Part shown: positions 63,030 through 64,000 of the stretch, one piece after another
Layout: each line of letters begins with the position of its first letter
Position numbering within the stretch: position 1 is the first letter of the stretch
DNA from: Beta vulgaris subsp. vulgaris
Taxonomy: Eukaryota > Streptophyta > Magnoliopsida > Caryophyllales > Amaranthaceae
NCBI RefSeq assembly: GCF_026745355.1
Contig: NC_079205.1
Span: 4,384,832-4,448,831 of the forward strand
DNA: 64,000 nt
Direction: 5' to 3'
Made by a program: the position numbers and the translations under genes
Notes under the pieces: model-generated
What the model was told of the DNA's origin: nothing
Seen by the model: the letters and a program-made list of their open reading frames with translations, nothing else
Database searches by the model: none

Positions 63030-64000
63030 CTGGTTATATAACAGCAAAGAAAAGCTTACTTGTGTGATACACAGTCTTGCAGATCATAGAATTATCCATC
63101 CCCAAGGTTACGTAGCCAACAGGTGGAATACCCAAATCAACAAGATTTGGGCAGATAAGTAGCTGAAAATGGCTATTTGAAACACATGATCCTATCATAA
63201 TGTACGAAGGAAAAGGAAAAGAAATGCAGTATACAAGCCTAAAACAAGTCAATAGCATATCAAAAAAGGGGGAAGGCGTCTGTTAAAAGAATAAAACCCA
63301 TCACAATGCACAAAGGTACAGTATATAGGTAATCAGCAAAAATTCCATATGTCAGGAGTCATGTGCTCCAAAGTAGGGAGGACAAGGTAATATTTCTGCG
63401 TATAAAGACTGCGAATTTGACGAGTGGTCAGAGTACATATATAATGATTGGATCCCTATAGATATATGCACTGGAAAAAAAAATTAGCTCTCATCATTGC
63501 TTCAGCTTCACAATGATTTGCACATACTTAGAAATTTTGACGAGTGGTCAGAGTATATATATAATAATTGGATCCCTACTTAGAAATTTTGCACCAATTA
63601 TACAAACAGTATTAATCTGAATACTACTTCTAAATCCTTTTGCTACTTATCCTATACATAATTAGAACCACAATTATGGCAACAGACCAACAACTCAACA
63701 ACTGAGTACTCCCCAAGGCCGCCATTTGACAGCTTATATGGACGAGGGGGTCTGGAGAGGAGTCCATTCCCTCCAAATTTGTTATCCAAACACAATGTGG
63801 ATTGATCGGAGGCAAATACAGGGAAAGACACTAGTCTATAATTACTATATTTCTTGTTCTTGGTCTGTCTTCAACCATAACTCCATAAAATATCACTTCA
63901 CTTTACTTAAAACAAACATCCAAAACCCAATTTTCATTCCTATTCAAAGTCAACCAAACATTTCAACTTCAAAAGTACTCCATTCACCAGGGTTCCACAA
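63030..64000. other. Upstream intron of the permuted papain-fold gene (presumed)
   Basis: No exon of that gene was found here on the minus strand. A TTTGACGAGTGGTCAGAGTA segment of about 45 bp occurs twice (about 63416-63460 and 63535-63580). Otherwise AT-rich and featureless. Confidence 0.45.

Overview
The window is nuclear DNA from a flowering plant, almost certainly a core eudicot. It has GT/AG-spliced genes, coiled-coil NB-LRR immune receptors and a plant purple acid phosphatase, packed with plant transposon families (Ty1/copia, Ty3-type LTR remains, hAT, CACTA, Mutator-like, Stowaway, SINE). Style and gene content would fit a Caryophyllales genome such as the spinach/beet group, but that is only an impression. 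No virus, bacterial gene, CRISPR array or organelle DNA was seen.

Region 1 (1-10,830) is a transposon graveyard: a degenerate hAT element with an 8-bp target duplication (1368-4960), an LTR-derived block carrying about ten copies of a 112-bp tandem repeat (about 5966-8990) with an Ac-like hAT MITE inside it, and two Stowaway MITEs in opposite orientation ending 120 bp upstream of the first immune-receptor gene.

Region 2 (10,831-32,041) is a tail-to-tail pair of CC-NB-LRR genes. CNL1 (+, 10831-12873) is a short single-ORF receptor that stops early in its LRR; a complete non-autonomous CACTA element lies just behind it. CNL2 (-, 32041-16283) can be resolved into four exons whose phases all match. 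With its transposon removed it would encode about 2,376 residues: CC, NB-ARC, very long amplified LRRs and, in the same last exon, a C-terminal RNase H-like domain of retroelement type in which three of four catalytic acidic positions are replaced. Exon 2 is broken by a young Ty1/copia element (24234-29091, TSD GTATC, LTRs differing by one base), which predicts truncation at 651 residues. The LRR-RNase H fusion and its interruption are the most interesting content of the window.

Region 3 (32,042-39,500) is a nested transposon zone: a SINE split by a MITE that is itself split by a C-rich Mutator-like element, a poly(A)-tailed retrosequence with a 14-16 bp target duplication, a second Mutator-like fold-back element with a 9-bp target duplication, and a minus-strand copia relic.

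Region 4 (39,501-64,000) is ordinary gene space: a five-exon purple acid phosphatase (+), a five-exon mitochondrial-type CRS2-associated (CRM-domain) intron-splicing factor (-), a DTW-domain tRNA-uridine aminocarboxypropyltransferase with an apparent frameshift (-), a three-exon FAX/TMEM14 small membrane protein (+), and the last six visible exons of a permuted papain-fold protein (-) whose 5' end lies outside the window.

Exon limits were set by eye from GT/AG sites, reading-frame phase and family knowledge. No alignment or database search was run.
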